The translations under genes and the position numbers were made by a program. DNA of 64,000 nt. It comes from Paenibacillus agilis. Its GTDB lineage: Bacteria > Bacillota > Bacilli > Paenibacillales > Paenibacillaceae. Positions 54,721 through 62,833 of the stretch are shown here, piece after piece. Positions within the stretch are counted from its first letter, which is position 1. Each line of letters opens with the position of its first letter. Location: positions 3,186,673 through 3,250,672 of the forward strand of contig NZ_VNJK01000001.1 of the NCBI RefSeq assembly GCF_007786455.1. Direction: 5' to 3'. The notes beneath the pieces were generated by a model, which was not told the origin of the DNA, ran no database searches, and was given only the letters and a program-made list of their open reading frames with translations.

Positions 54721-55419
54721 ATGAAAAAAATAGTAATAATTCTTGTATTGATTGCTATGGTCTCTATATCAATGACTGCCTGTGGGAAAGAAGAACATAC
54801 GGCAAATTACAAAGAAGGACATAGCGCGAATTACGACAACGCATTATTAGCCACTCATTACAATGCACTTGAAGAACTAGCTTATGATGCTGAGTTAATC
54901 ATCGAAGCGGAATTGACTGGAAAATCAAAGGAAATTCCGTTTAGAAGCACTAGGTATAAACTGACTGAAGTTAATGTGAATAAAGTGATGAAAGGCAATA
55001 TAGAGCTAAAATCTAATGTGATTCAACTTCTTGAAATTGCTTCCCTTAGCATGGATCCACACAAGAACAATATATTATTTTTAGATAAATACGAAGGTCC
55101 TGTAGCAAATGACGCTTACGTTGTTGTAGGACTTTATCAAGGGAGATTTAAAATCAACGACGATAACCTAGTTGTCTATGACGCTGATAAAAATAATGGA
55201 GTTAAGCATTTTCAAGCCTCTGTCGAGGGTCTAGATACAAGAACATTTGAACAACAAATTCAAGAAGCCATAAAGAACGCTAGACCACCTAAGCCGAATC
55301 TACCGCAATTAAGTGAGGCAGAACAGAAATTAGCGGAAGAAGAAAGCCATAAAATATATTTAGAAGATAGAAAACGAATTGAAGAAGAGGAAAAACAGAA
55401 AGAAAATTCTAATAAATAG
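54721..55419 (+). CDS. Lipoprotein with charged coiled C-terminus
   Basis: 232 residues; ATG after GGGGAGG. Lipoprotein signal with lipobox MTAC (about residue 21). The mature part has a beta-rich domain (LIIEAELTGKSKEIPFRSTRYKLTEVNV; NDAYVVVGLYQGRFKIND), then a Glu/Lys-rich helix (EAEQKLAEEESHKIYLEDRKRIEEEEKQ) likely to form a coiled coil. No named family. 21 bp downstream of the matrixin gene, so perhaps its inhibitor or anchor; unproven. Confidence 0.75.
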   Translation: MKKIVIILVLIAMVSISMTACGKEEHTANYKEGHSANYDNALLATHYNALEELAYDAELIIEAELTGKSKEIPFRSTRYKLTEVNVNKVMKGNIELKSNVIQLLEIASLSMDPHKNNILFLDKYEGPVANDAYVVVGLYQGRFKINDDNLVVYDADKNNGVKHFQASVEGLDTRTFEQQIQEAIKNARPPKPNLPQLSEAEQKLAEEESHKIYLEDRKRIEEEEKQKENSNK

Positions 55420-55470
55420 GCAAATGAAGATGCTTTAGTAAACAGCGAAAAGGATAAGCAGAAACGTAAA

Positions 55471-55518
55471 AAGACAGGAATGGATGGGCAACTGCTCAAA
55501 ATCATCCATCCCTGTCTT
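55471..55518 (+). terminator. Terminator of the matrixin-lipoprotein operon
   Basis: AAGACAGGAATGGATG (55471-55486) / CATCCATCCCTGTCTT (55503-55518) with one bulge, 51 bp past the stop. Confidence 0.8.
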
Positions 55519-55672
55519 GACTCATTCCATATTTTTCACTTTCTCCTGAACAACTATTTATTCAAGAAAATAGAGCAGTTTATTTGACTCCACTTTCAAT
55601 TATGTCCATAACCCAAATGAATTTACCTCAATTTATAAGCCTTAAATCTAATAAGAAATGAGGTGATTCTGA

Positions 55673-56488
55673 ATGAGAAGGCAATTTAAGTTTCTCATAT
55701 GTTTAAGTCTCCTTTGCACGATTTTCTATTCCAACATTGGTACAACTTCAGTAAACGCCGCTCAACATCCAAAGACACAATCCATTCATTTGAAAATCAA
55801 TAAGTATTTCATCTTGTATTCGCAACCATACCCTCCCTTCATCGATAACAAATATAGGTTATTAATTCCTTTACGCTCTATTCAAGGCTTGATGGGTGGA
55901 ACTGTCACATACGACGAGACTACAAAAAAGGCTGTGGTCAAGTGGTTAGATCGTGAATTTGAGTTAGTTATTGGTTCCACACAAGCAAAAGTTAACGGCG
56001 TGCCTATACAGATGGACACGGTTCCTATTTTGAAGGATGGTGCGATGTTTTTGCCTATGCGTCTATTTTTAGAACATACGGACGTTAGTTATAAATGGGA
56101 TCAGAAAAAGCAGTTGCTGCATATTACTGATGAACGAGCTGAAAAAGGCTTACCCTTTGAATACTTTGCTGGATTTGACCCTTGGGCTGAGCTAGGCAAA
56201 GATGCATTTGATTTGCTCTCGTATAAGCTTATTCCAAGAAAATCAGGCTGGGCAATCTCTATTAAGGCAAAAAACATTACTGGGCAGAAGATACCCGCTG
56301 GTAAAGCAGACATTCATCCGCTCGTTTCCTATGTTCCTCCTGGTGGTTTTTCTTCCGATGCCTATAGCCGTCCTAGCTATCCGAAACCACCTGCTTTAGA
56401 TAAGGATGCTGTAATTGAAATCACACGCAATATCGGTGACATCAAGCGTGCTGAGTATATCATTTCTGTTGGGAGACAAATCCCATAA
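55673..56488 (+). CDS. Secreted stalk-domain (copper amine oxidase N-terminal type) protein
   Basis: 271 residues; ATG 5 nt after GAGGTGAT. Signal peptide to about SVNAA (residue 31). Residues about 40-150 match the two-lobed stalk domain (CuAO_N1 type): LLIPLRSIQGLMGGTVTYDETTKKAVVKW, PILKDGAMFLPMRLFLEHTDVSYKWDQKKQLLHI. The C-terminal 120 residues are beta-rich (GWAISIKAKNITGQKIPAGK) and end in a small domain. Such domains are common in Paenibacillus wall-associated proteins; the ligand is unknown. Confidence 0.8.
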   Translation: MRRQFKFLICLSLLCTIFYSNIGTTSVNAAQHPKTQSIHLKINKYFILYSQPYPPFIDNKYRLLIPLRSIQGLMGGTVTYDETTKKAVVKWLDREFELVIGSTQAKVNGVPIQMDTVPILKDGAMFLPMRLFLEHTDVSYKWDQKKQLLHITDERAEKGLPFEYFAGFDPWAELGKDAFDLLSYKLIPRKSGWAISIKAKNITGQKIPAGKADIHPLVSYVPPGGFSSDAYSRPSYPKPPALDKDAVIEITRNIGDIKRAEYIISVGRQIP

Positions 56489-56562
56489 GTAATAAAGAAT
56501 TGAAAATAATTTTATTGTGCATTTATTAAAGTTGAATTAGAAATCAAGATAGTATTGAACAA

Positions 56563-56618
56563 AAAAGACAAGAATTGATAGACTTGTATGAGTTCAAAGT
56601 CATCGATTCTTGTCTTTT
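56563..56618 (+). terminator. Terminator of the stalk-domain gene
   Basis: AAAAGACAAGAATTGAT (56563-56579) / ATCGATTCTTGTCTTTT (56602-56618) with one mismatch; 75 bp past the stop. Confidence 0.75.
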
Positions 56619-56663
56619 CCTATGTCTATCTGTTAGCGAAGTTACTGCCTTCTCGAGTTTCTT

Positions 56664-57218
56664 TCAGATCAGCTTTTCATCTTGTTTTCTTAGATAATCA
56701 AAGATAGCTGCAATAAATGTGGAAATAGTAATTTGAGCACCTTTTCCTCGTTGATTCATATGAATTCCTATATTTTCAAAAATCTCTTGTTTAATTTTTT
56801 TATTCGACATTAATTCATTAATTTCAGTGATTCTATCTTGAAGTTCATAAGTGTTTATTTCTTTCATTACCTCTTCTTGGAAGTTTATAAACCAATTTTG
56901 CTTATCTGTCCAAATTAAAAATGCTTCAACAGATTTAGTATTAGGTGCTTTATCATGACAATCACTACACATCAAAAACAAATTAGAAGGTTCATCGCTA
57001 CCTCCAAATTGTTTAGCAATAATATGGCACCTTTGCAGGGGAACTCTGTTCCAATTCTTAATTATTTCTTCTCTAGTTGCACCAGGCTTTTTGATATCAT
57101 ACTTATCCTCCCAATACTTTCCGCAAGCCCAACAACACGGCTCTCCCGAATCATTACCCTTCCTTCTATACCAATCTATCCAGTATTCAAATATTTTTGA
57201 TTTTGAAGGTAGTGTCAT
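56664..57218 (-). CDS. HNH-type nuclease-like protein (first cassette gene)
   Basis: 184 residues; ATG after GAGAGGTAA. N-terminal zinc-like Cys pair (CCWACG, residues 28-33), then the HNH core RCHIIAKQFGGSDEPSNLFLMCSDCHDKAP, with His, Asn and the closing His-type positions and second Cys pair. The C-terminal half is helical (EVMKEINTYELQDRITEINELM) and may dimerise or contact DNA. HNH proteins cut DNA; in accessory regions they act in defence or mobile elements. Its start lies 37 bp from the attC-like element 57255. No comparable element follows its stop. Confidence 0.75.
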   Translation of the reverse strand: MTLPSKSKIFEYWIDWYRRKGNDSGEPCCWACGKYWEDKYDIKKPGATREEIIKNWNRVPLQRCHIIAKQFGGSDEPSNLFLMCSDCHDKAPNTKSVEAFLIWTDKQNWFINFQEEVMKEINTYELQDRITEINELMSNKKIKQEIFENIGIHMNQRGKGAQITISTFIAAIFDYLRKQDEKLI

Positions 57219-57254
57219 TTAGATTACCTCTCTTTCATGATACACAGTAGTTTT

Positions 57255-57402
57255 GCTTAACGCTCTTATATCTACGAAACTGAATTCAGCGACTGGGGAC
57301 AATAGGCTTAGACCTCACAAAGTTATGCGCAGATCCTGATTCATTGGCAATATTTTCATAAAATCTAGAGACGTAACCCGTAGCGTAGACACAGTGTTAT
57401 TG
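57255..57402 (-). repeat. attC-like element 1
   Basis: Minus-strand reading runs from CAATAAC (right end) to GTTAAGC (left end); the latter fits the G-TT-RRRY core exactly and its complement GCTTAAC fits RYYYAAC exactly. Internal arms GTCTACG and CGTAGAT form the L-type pair. About 148 bp, poorly conserved centre. Lies 40 bp past the stop of the gene at 57442 and 37 bp before the start of the HNH gene. Confidence 0.6.
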
Positions 57403-57441
57403 GAAGTCAGTGTCTTATTTTTGAGTAAATCAAAAAAATAT

Positions 57442-57931
57442 TTATTTGAATTTTGCCGCTTGTTTTAGTAGTTCAACGTGCTTCATATGCACTTGTTTTA
57501 AAGAATTTATTCTCATCTCCATAATGTAAGATGCATCCACTGACAATACCTCAAATTTGTCCTTTAAGTAATTGTACAATGCCTGTTTTTCTTGTTCTAT
57601 AGGTATCACAGGAGCTATTGGCAACGCGAGTGGAGTATCTCGCTGCGCAATATCTTCTGGAGTGGCACACCCAAATTCAAAGAAATTATAGAATGCCTTA
57701 TCCTTCCTCTTCTGTTAGTTGATAGCCACCTTCTGAGTCTAAAGTTATTCTATCAAATTCCATCAAAATCAATTTCGATGGCTTTCTTTCATATGTCTCA
57801 TAATATAGTAGAAGCTGGAGAACTTCTTGTTCAGCTAATTCTTTAATAGGCTTGTATTTATGATTTATAGGATTTGGCACTTTATAAACTTTAAATTTAT
57901 TATTTATGTACAACCATTTTGTTCCACTCAT
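57442..57931 (-). pseudogene. Frameshifted cassette gene, unknown function
   Basis: The first frame (57698-57931, MSGTKWLYINNKFKVYKVPN, ending GGYQLTEEEG) stops near 57700. The next frame, with no start codon of its own, continues as DKAFYNFFEFGCATPEDIAQ, then TPLALPIAPVIPIEQEKQAL, DASYIMEMRINSLKQVHM, to KQAAKFK. One extra base in GAAGGATAAGG breaks the frame. Intact, it would encode about 160 residues without membrane segments. Not a recognised family. Either truncated in nature or a sequencing indel. Confidence 0.65.
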
Positions 57932-57981
57932 TTAAACCCTCCTCATTGACTTAGATTTGTTAATTTTCACACTGATTTTCT

Positions 57982-58139
57982 ATATCGTTTATGTATTCAC
58001 GAACCGGAAAGGCTTAAAGAAGCTTAGCGACTGAGTCTGGCTGACTTAGCCTCGCAGGGTTGTGAGCTGAATATCCTTCACTGCCAGTCCCATCTTGCAA
58101 ACCCAGTACGCAACCTGTAACGAAGATACGGTGTTAGGT
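57982..58139 (-). repeat. attC-like element 2
   Basis: About 158 bp. Right end on the minus strand is ACCTAAC, a full RYYYAAC match; left end (GATATAG) is degenerate. Internal CGTGAATACAT box at the left matches the boxes of elements 3-5. 33 bp past the cyclase-like gene stop and 51 bp before the next start. Confidence 0.6.
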
Positions 58140-58172
58140 GATTTTAATGTCTCCCTTGAACAACATATACTT

Positions 58173-58898
58173 TTATTTTATTTGAAAATTCATGAAGTTC
58201 ATTGAAATATTAGGGTCATGAGATAGTACTTCGCAACATTTATTGAACGGATAAATAAGCCATTCATATTTTTCGTATACTTTTGTGTTTTGATATTTTT
58301 CTAGATTTTCAATTATAATGTTTCTATTTTTCTCCATAATTTGTACAGCCTCTTCAAAATTAAATGTTTCTGTTCTATAAGCATCTGTTATATCAAGCAG
58401 ATAATAGTTACAATAATAAGTTCCATTAATATCTTTATCTATAAAAGGGTTATAAATTTTTTTGTCATTGAGTACTTCTATTAATGAATTGCCTAGGATT
58501 AATCGAATATACTTGGCGTTATTTTCTTGTTCTCTATATGCTTCAATAATACCAGGACCAAAAGCTATGTTATCTTTATGATAAAATTCTCCAACGCACA
58601 TTGCTCCTCGAGTAAAAAGTTGCGTTGCTTTAAATAGACTAATATTTATTAAATGACACGCCGTGACTAATGATGTTATCGAACTACTGGTAATTTCTTC
58701 TGTTGTCAGTATAAAACTATCTGAAAAGAAAGCAATTTTTATGCCGTTAATTTCAGAGGAGTTGTATAAATAACATATCTTTTCAACAAACTCGAACACT
58801 TCTTCAACTTCGCTAGCACTTTTTGTTTTCTCTATATAGTTACTGAATCCTAAAATATCTAAAAATGCAATTAAACCGGTTGTATACGATTTACTCAC
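58173..58898 (-). CDS. Class III nucleotide-cyclase-like protein
   Basis: 241 residues. AFLDILGFSNYI (residues 11-22) with Asp14 and IAFFSDSFIL (55-64) with Asp60 match the two metal-binding positions of class III adenylyl/guanylyl cyclase folds (F-x-D-I/L-x-G-F; G/S-D-S). Further signatures are FTRGAMCVGEFY and IAFGPGIIEAYREQE. The fold lacks a sensor domain or membrane segment. Related stand-alone cyclase-like proteins are known in anti-phage signalling (Pycsar), but here no effector gene adjoins that I can identify. Whether it makes a cyclic nucleotide is unknown. Confidence 0.65.
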   Translation of the reverse strand: MSKSYTTGLIAFLDILGFSNYIEKTKSASEVEEVFEFVEKICYLYNSSEINGIKIAFFSDSFILTTEEITSSSITSLVTACHLINISLFKATQLFTRGAMCVGEFYHKDNIAFGPGIIEAYREQENNAKYIRLILGNSLIEVLNDKKIYNPFIDKDINGTYYCNYYLLDITDAYRTETFNFEEAVQIMEKNRNIIIENLEKYQNTKVYEKYEWLIYPFNKCCEVLSHDPNISMNFMNFQIK

Positions 58899-58933
58899 TG
58901 GTATCGCCTCACTTTATTTTTTACATTAATTTC

Positions 58934-59054
58934 ACTTAATGTTCTTGTATTCACGACGTCCGACACAGTTGAATGTGTCCACAACAACTAGCTCTCCGAA
59001 TCCACTTCTCTGAGTCTTAGGGCGAGTGCCCTATGCGCGAATGCTGTGTTATAA
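58934..59054 (-). repeat. attC-like element 3
   Basis: About 121 bp. Right end GTTATAA/TTATAAC, left end ACTTAAT (one base from RYYYAAC). Inside, TTGTATTCACGACGTCC at the left mirrors GCGCGAATGCTGTG at the right. Shares GACGTCCGA and GTGTCCACA with element 4. 35 bp past the integrase-like gene stop. Confidence 0.65.
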
Positions 59055-59088
59055 GAAGTGGGGGACTCCATTGAAATACAATCAATAT

Positions 59089-60105
59089 TTAAATCTCCTC
59101 ATAGGTTTGAATGCCTCTAATCATATGGTTTATATATCTATTTCTATTCAATCCCTTCATCTCATTTACTTTATTTTGACAATCTGTAAGTACATCAGAC
59201 ATGTATCCAGTCAGATCAGATATCACAGATGGATTAACCCCATTTAATATCATTCGAATAATCGCAAATTTAGCAAGGCCTGTTGGAGTAAAAGAATTTT
59301 TATTTCCTTCCTCTATAGGATGTTTAGCAAAGTATTCTTTTTTTATTTCTTTTAGATAACTATTAGGGTAATTATGTTTTATTGATTTATCTTCTCTATT
59401 TACAAAAAAGTTATCACAAGATAATTTCTTCGTTGAAAGCTCATCAAGATAAGCCTCTATTTCTTTGTGCAATTTAAACGGAATTTCTAGTACCAAGCTT
59501 CTTCTTGGATTTTCTGAATAAATCACTTCCAATTGGCGTTCATCCATTAAGTAGCTCCCCTTCTTTAATTTGATGATCCGCTCAGGGCTTAACCCATATA
59601 ATAAAATAAGCTTAATAATAATTTGAACCTGCTTTGTTTTAAAAGATCCTTCTAGATCATTATTAATAAAGCTTAAAATAAACCTATATTGTTCATCATT
59701 AATCGAAGGGAATGTTTGCCTTTCTTCAAGTTCAACCTTCCTCTCAATTAAAATCTTCTCAATTTCCTTACTTAGACTAGTAAATGGCCTTATTGAGACT
59801 AAATTCTGATTAGGATACAAATTAAATAACGTTTCATCAAAAAACCTATTTACAGCTATTAAATAATCATCAATAGCAGACTTACTTCTAACGTGATCAT
59901 TCACCATAATGTAATAAATAGTTGAATTTATTAAATCATTTCTTGTAAGTTCATATTTAAATAAGTTTTCGATGCTTGAGTCAGGCTTCATTGCAAGAAT
60001 GTACCTAAAGAAATAATCTCTAATTTTAGGTGTATATTGGTTACTCTCGAAGGGGGTAAGTCCACTACCAAAAACACTAAGTAATTGCAAAAGTTTTTCT
60101 TTCAT
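59089..60105 (-). CDS. Tyrosine-recombinase-like protein without catalytic residues
   Basis: 338 residues; helical N-terminus. The C-terminal part follows a phage-integrase fold: LLYGLSPERIIKLKKGSYL corresponds to the first catalytic Arg block (G-L-R replaced by G-L-S), FTPTGLAKFAIIRMILNGVNP to the H-x-x-R block (His and Arg replaced by Thr and Ala), and ISDLTGYMSDVLTDCQ to the final block where the nucleophilic Tyr is replaced by Cys. All positions needed for recombination are lost, so it is probably a DNA-binding or decoy protein. It sits as a cassette in the array and is not the integrase. Confidence 0.55.
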   Translation of the reverse strand: MKEKLLQLLSVFGSGLTPFESNQYTPKIRDYFFRYILAMKPDSSIENLFKYELTRNDLINSTIYYIMVNDHVRSKSAIDDYLIAVNRFFDETLFNLYPNQNLVSIRPFTSLSKEIEKILIERKVELEERQTFPSINDEQYRFILSFINNDLEGSFKTKQVQIIIKLILLYGLSPERIIKLKKGSYLMDERQLEVIYSENPRRSLVLEIPFKLHKEIEAYLDELSTKKLSCDNFFVNREDKSIKHNYPNSYLKEIKKEYFAKHPIEEGNKNSFTPTGLAKFAIIRMILNGVNPSVISDLTGYMSDVLTDCQNKVNEMKGLNRNRYINHMIRGIQTYEEI

Positions 60106-60161
60106 ATTTTTCTCCTTCTGATTTTTTTATTTTATTAATATTTCCTTACCTTCTCCATTTC

Positions 60162-60281
60162 TTATAACGTTCTTGTATTCATGACGTCCGAAGCATGTCG
60201 GATGTGTCCACAGCAACTACTCCTTCGAATCCAATTCTAGGACCGAGGGCGAATGCCTGATACGTGAATACATTGTTATGT
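60162..60281 (-). repeat. attC-like element 4
   Basis: About 120 bp. Ends TTATAAC (60162-60168) and GTTATGT (60275-60281). Inner arms TTGTATTCATGACG and TACGTGAATACA form the palindrome. 36 bp past the stop of the membrane-protein gene, 57 bp before the start of the recombinase-like gene. Confidence 0.7.
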
Positions 60282-60316
60282 GAATATCCACCTCTTTCGA
60301 TATACTTACAAAGTAT

Positions 60317-60856
60317 TTATCTACTTTTTTTCCGTTTTTCATATTCTTGAAATGCTTGATCATACTTACTTTCTTTAATGTCTGTTATATATAAACTAAG
60401 GCATTCTCTTACTGAGAGATTCTCATCATTGAATCCAACTTCCTTTCTCATTTCTAATATAAGTTCACCAAAACTAACGAGGATTTCGGTTGCAGATTTC
60501 TGGGCTCGTGCCACTTCATTTAGCTTATTAATCTTCTTAATTACTTCAGCTGAACCATATAGTGTCATACCAAGTTGCGAATTTAACCAATGGGTCTTAT
60601 CAATAGGTATTTCCCCTTCCAGAATACTTTGAGCACCTACGAAAATATCTCTGAAAATTCTAATTAATTCTTCATATTTTTCTTTTCTTTGTTCATGAAT
60701 TTTAAAGTCAATTTCTTTTTTCTTGTTTTTATTTATCTGATAGACAGTAACAAAAGCACCAATAATGACTGACAAACCCGTCATTAAACTTGGAATTAAT
60801 GTTTTTATCAAATCAAATTTTTGTTCCGCAGTAAGATTCATTAGATATGAAATCAT
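60317..60856 (-). CDS. Membrane/coiled-coil cassette protein
   Basis: 179 residues. One membrane segment (LIPSLMTGLSVIIGAFVTVYQI, residues 20-41) then a long charged helix (NKNKKKEIDFKIHEQRKEKYEELIRIFRDIF) and more helices. Resembles small membrane-anchored cassette proteins; no catalytic motif. Could be an effector or immunity-like component, but this is not supported by sequence. No family named. Confidence 0.6.
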   Translation of the reverse strand: MISYLMNLTAEQKFDLIKTLIPSLMTGLSVIIGAFVTVYQINKNKKKEIDFKIHEQRKEKYEELIRIFRDIFVGAQSILEGEIPIDKTHWLNSQLGMTLYGSAEVIKKINKLNEVARAQKSATEILVSFGELILEMRKEVGFNDENLSVRECLSLYITDIKESKYDQAFQEYEKRKKSR

Positions 60857-60893
60857 AAATTTTCTCCTTTCTCATATTCATTAAGAATACTTC

Positions 60894-61002
60894 ACATAAC
60901 GTTTGTGTATTCACGACACTCGGCGAAGTCGAGTGTGTCCGGCTGCCAACTCCTCCCTGTCAAATTCTTCTGTCAGCCCGATGCGTGAAAGCGGCGTTAG
61001 AT
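60894..61002 (-). repeat. attC-like element 5
   Basis: 109 bp. On the minus strand it begins ATCTAAC (a full RYYYAAC match), which contains the TAA stop of the DUF6236 gene, and ends GTTATGT. Arms TTTCACGCATCGG and TCGTGAATACACAAAC pair; a central hairpin ACACTCG-ACTTCG-CCGAGTGT is also present. Stop codons inside attC are common in integron cassettes. Confidence 0.75.
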
Positions 61003-62094
61003 GAAGTCATTAACAATACCTCTACGTTTTGCATGGTGGAGGTATAAAAATCCTTTGTCTGATAATTTTTCTTGAGTACTTTTACTCAAAGCTATGTAAT
61101 TAACACTAAGATCTACTATTCCCGTAACTGCTATTCCGGATAATGTTATTGCAGGGTGCAAATCTGTAAGCTTCTGGCCAACAATTCCAGCATAAGTAGT
61201 AACCATGGTAGGTGACTTTAAATTAATAACAGATCTTAATGATGTTAGAAAAGTGTTTATACCTGCTCCCTTTAACATCTTCGTTGTCTCTCTACATCCT
61301 CGTTCAACTGATTCTTTAAATGTTATTATTTGCTCTTTCATGTCATATTCCGTTTCCGCATTACTTATTTGTTTTTCAAATTCATTTATTACATTGCGAA
61401 AAGCTAGCAATTCATCTCTGTACTTTCTTTTAAAACTCACAATTTTTTTATACGGTACATCAGTATTTGGGGTAGGCAATATATTTAAAGAAAGATTTAC
61501 AACAGGTACTTTATTTACTACTGGTTGTTTTGTTGCATACTTAATTGGGTATATTCTGTTTATTTCACTTATCTGATCAGTACCGATTACAGTATGGTTT
61601 ACGTCACTTAAAGCTGTATATTTTGCAAGGTTAGCCATATAGATAGTTGCCAATATGTTGTCAAAGTTAACCCAATTATCCCCACTCCTAGTTACTAGCC
61701 CATTACTATCAAGAAATTCCATAATCCTGCTACTTAGCTTCCCTCTGTGAACACCATAACTATTAAATATCTTTTCGTTATGAATTCGATTTTCAAAAAT
61801 TCTATTGTTACGTTGTTGATTGGTACCCGAACCTTTTAGATAAACTTTTACTTTTCTTAGGCATTCTTTTTCAAATTCCTCAAAATACATGCTATTCAAC
61901 ATGTGGTCAGGATAAATGGGGCGAAACTCACCTTCGTGCTTCAAGTAATTGATTGCAGTACTATTGGAATACAGTTCATTCTCTACCTCTCTCGGGACGA
62001 TTGAGCTTACCTCGTCCCAATAAAGTAAAGCTTTTTTTAACCAATATCCATCAGGAATTTCGATATTTGGGTAATACATTATTGTTCTTCTCAT
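60997..62094 (-). CDS. DUF6236-family cassette protein
   Basis: 365 residues; ATG with AAAGGAG 11 nt upstream. Opens IMYYPNIEIPDGYWLKKALLYWDEVSSIVP, as DUF6236 proteins do (YYP.I.I.D..W.K..LLYWD..SSIVP). The rest is helical with a possible helical membrane segment near AITLSGIAVTGIVDLSVNYI. Its stop is inside attC-like element 5. Function unknown; such proteins are common in accessory loci and near defence genes. Confidence 0.78.
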   Translation of the reverse strand: MRRTIMYYPNIEIPDGYWLKKALLYWDEVSSIVPREVENELYSNSTAINYLKHEGEFRPIYPDHMLNSMYFEEFEKECLRKVKVYLKGSGTNQQRNNRIFENRIHNEKIFNSYGVHRGKLSSRIMEFLDSNGLVTRSGDNWVNFDNILATIYMANLAKYTALSDVNHTVIGTDQISEINRIYPIKYATKQPVVNKVPVVNLSLNILPTPNTDVPYKKIVSFKRKYRDELLAFRNVINEFEKQISNAETEYDMKEQIITFKESVERGCRETTKMLKGAGINTFLTSLRSVINLKSPTMVTTYAGIVGQKLTDLHPAITLSGIAVTGIVDLSVNYIALSKSTQEKLSDKGFLYLHHAKRRGIVNDFI

Positions 62095-62110
62095 TCTTTA
62101 TTGCACTCCT

Positions 62111-62131
62111 TTGTTAATGATTTCATCTAAC
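62111..62131 (+). repeat. Inverted copy of the DUF6236 gene end
   Basis: On the plus strand it reads VNDFI-stop, the C-terminus of the gene at 60997, with 20 of 21 bases matching the reverse complement of 60996-61016. Together they flank the gene as inverted repeats. The last seven bases, ATCTAAC, are an R-box, so this could be half of another attC in the opposite orientation. Confidence 0.55.
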
Positions 62132-62573
62132 TTTTTATTCGTGAATTTCACAAATGATCTCGTATGTTGAGTATTTACGAAATTATTGAGTCATTGAGCA
62201 AATTAATATAAAGAGAGATTCTCCCTTACTTCGCTTTCAAGATCCTGTTATTTTGGATAGCTCCTTCAAAAGATTAAGCATATTACTCCTCTGTTTTGCT
62301 CTAAAAAATAATAAACACTCCTTCGTTTTAAAGTGTTCTTCACATGCTCCGTTTTTCCCCCTTACTGTACGATCGCACACTCTCAATACTACCACATTAA
62401 GGAAGGTGATTAATGCGATATACTTCAAACTCAACATGAAATTAATTAATTTAATTACGTTTTATTTAATTCTGATTTCCCAATCAATATTGGAGTTTTA
62501 GCCAAAACATCAATAGAAGATCATTAAAATATGTTAAGTTTTCTATTTTTTTGTATGAAGAATAGAACATTCT

Positions 62574-62630
62574 GTATACGACTTTCTTTCTAATAAGCGA
62601 TATTTAATGGATAAAGAAAGTTCTATACAA
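62574..62630. repeat. Imperfect inverted repeat
   Basis: TGTATACGACTTTCTTT (62574-62590) mirrors AAAGAAAGTTCTATACA (62614-62630) with two mismatches and a 23-nt spacer. Role unknown. Confidence 0.45.
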
Positions 62631-62741
62631 AGTCAAAAACCCGAAAGATAAAGAATATTTCAGAATTTTGATGATACTGCTTATAGTACCTCCCCTCCAT
62701 TAGCTTTCTTCATATCGCATTTAGTCCCCATAACAATAAAA

Positions 62742-62782
62742 CCTAATCTCTCAGTACGTTCCGTACTTACTAAGAAATTAGG
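62742..62782 (-). terminator. Terminator of the ABM-Rrf2 operon
   Basis: CCTAAT (62742-62747) / ATTAGG (62777-62782) with an inner AGTACG/CGTACT, followed on the minus strand by TTTTATTG; 52 bp past the stop at 62834. Confidence 0.75.
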
Positions 62783-62833
62783 CTTCATTATCCTTATAGC
62801 TATGCATTTTCCCACACACGGCAACCACTTGAT

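Larger units (their letters stand above)
62095..62833. other. A/T-rich gap with inverted repeats and terminator, no gene seen
   Basis: 739 bp without a convincing gene. It contains a 21-bp inverted copy of the 3' end of the DUF6236 gene at 62111-62131 (one mismatch to 60996-61016), an imperfect inverted repeat at 62574-62590/62614-62630, and the terminator at 62742. A 66-codon open stretch near 62237-62437 lacks a ribosome site. This may be the outer edge of the cassette array. Confidence 0.5.

Noticed and set aside
59089..60105. Functional integron integrase for the array
   Set aside because: Catalytic Arg, His, Arg and Tyr positions are all replaced, and it lies inside the array instead of beside an attI site.
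62237..62437. 66-codon minus-strand open frame
   Set aside because: Protein-like composition in part, but no start context, no family and A/T-rich surroundings; kept only as a note.
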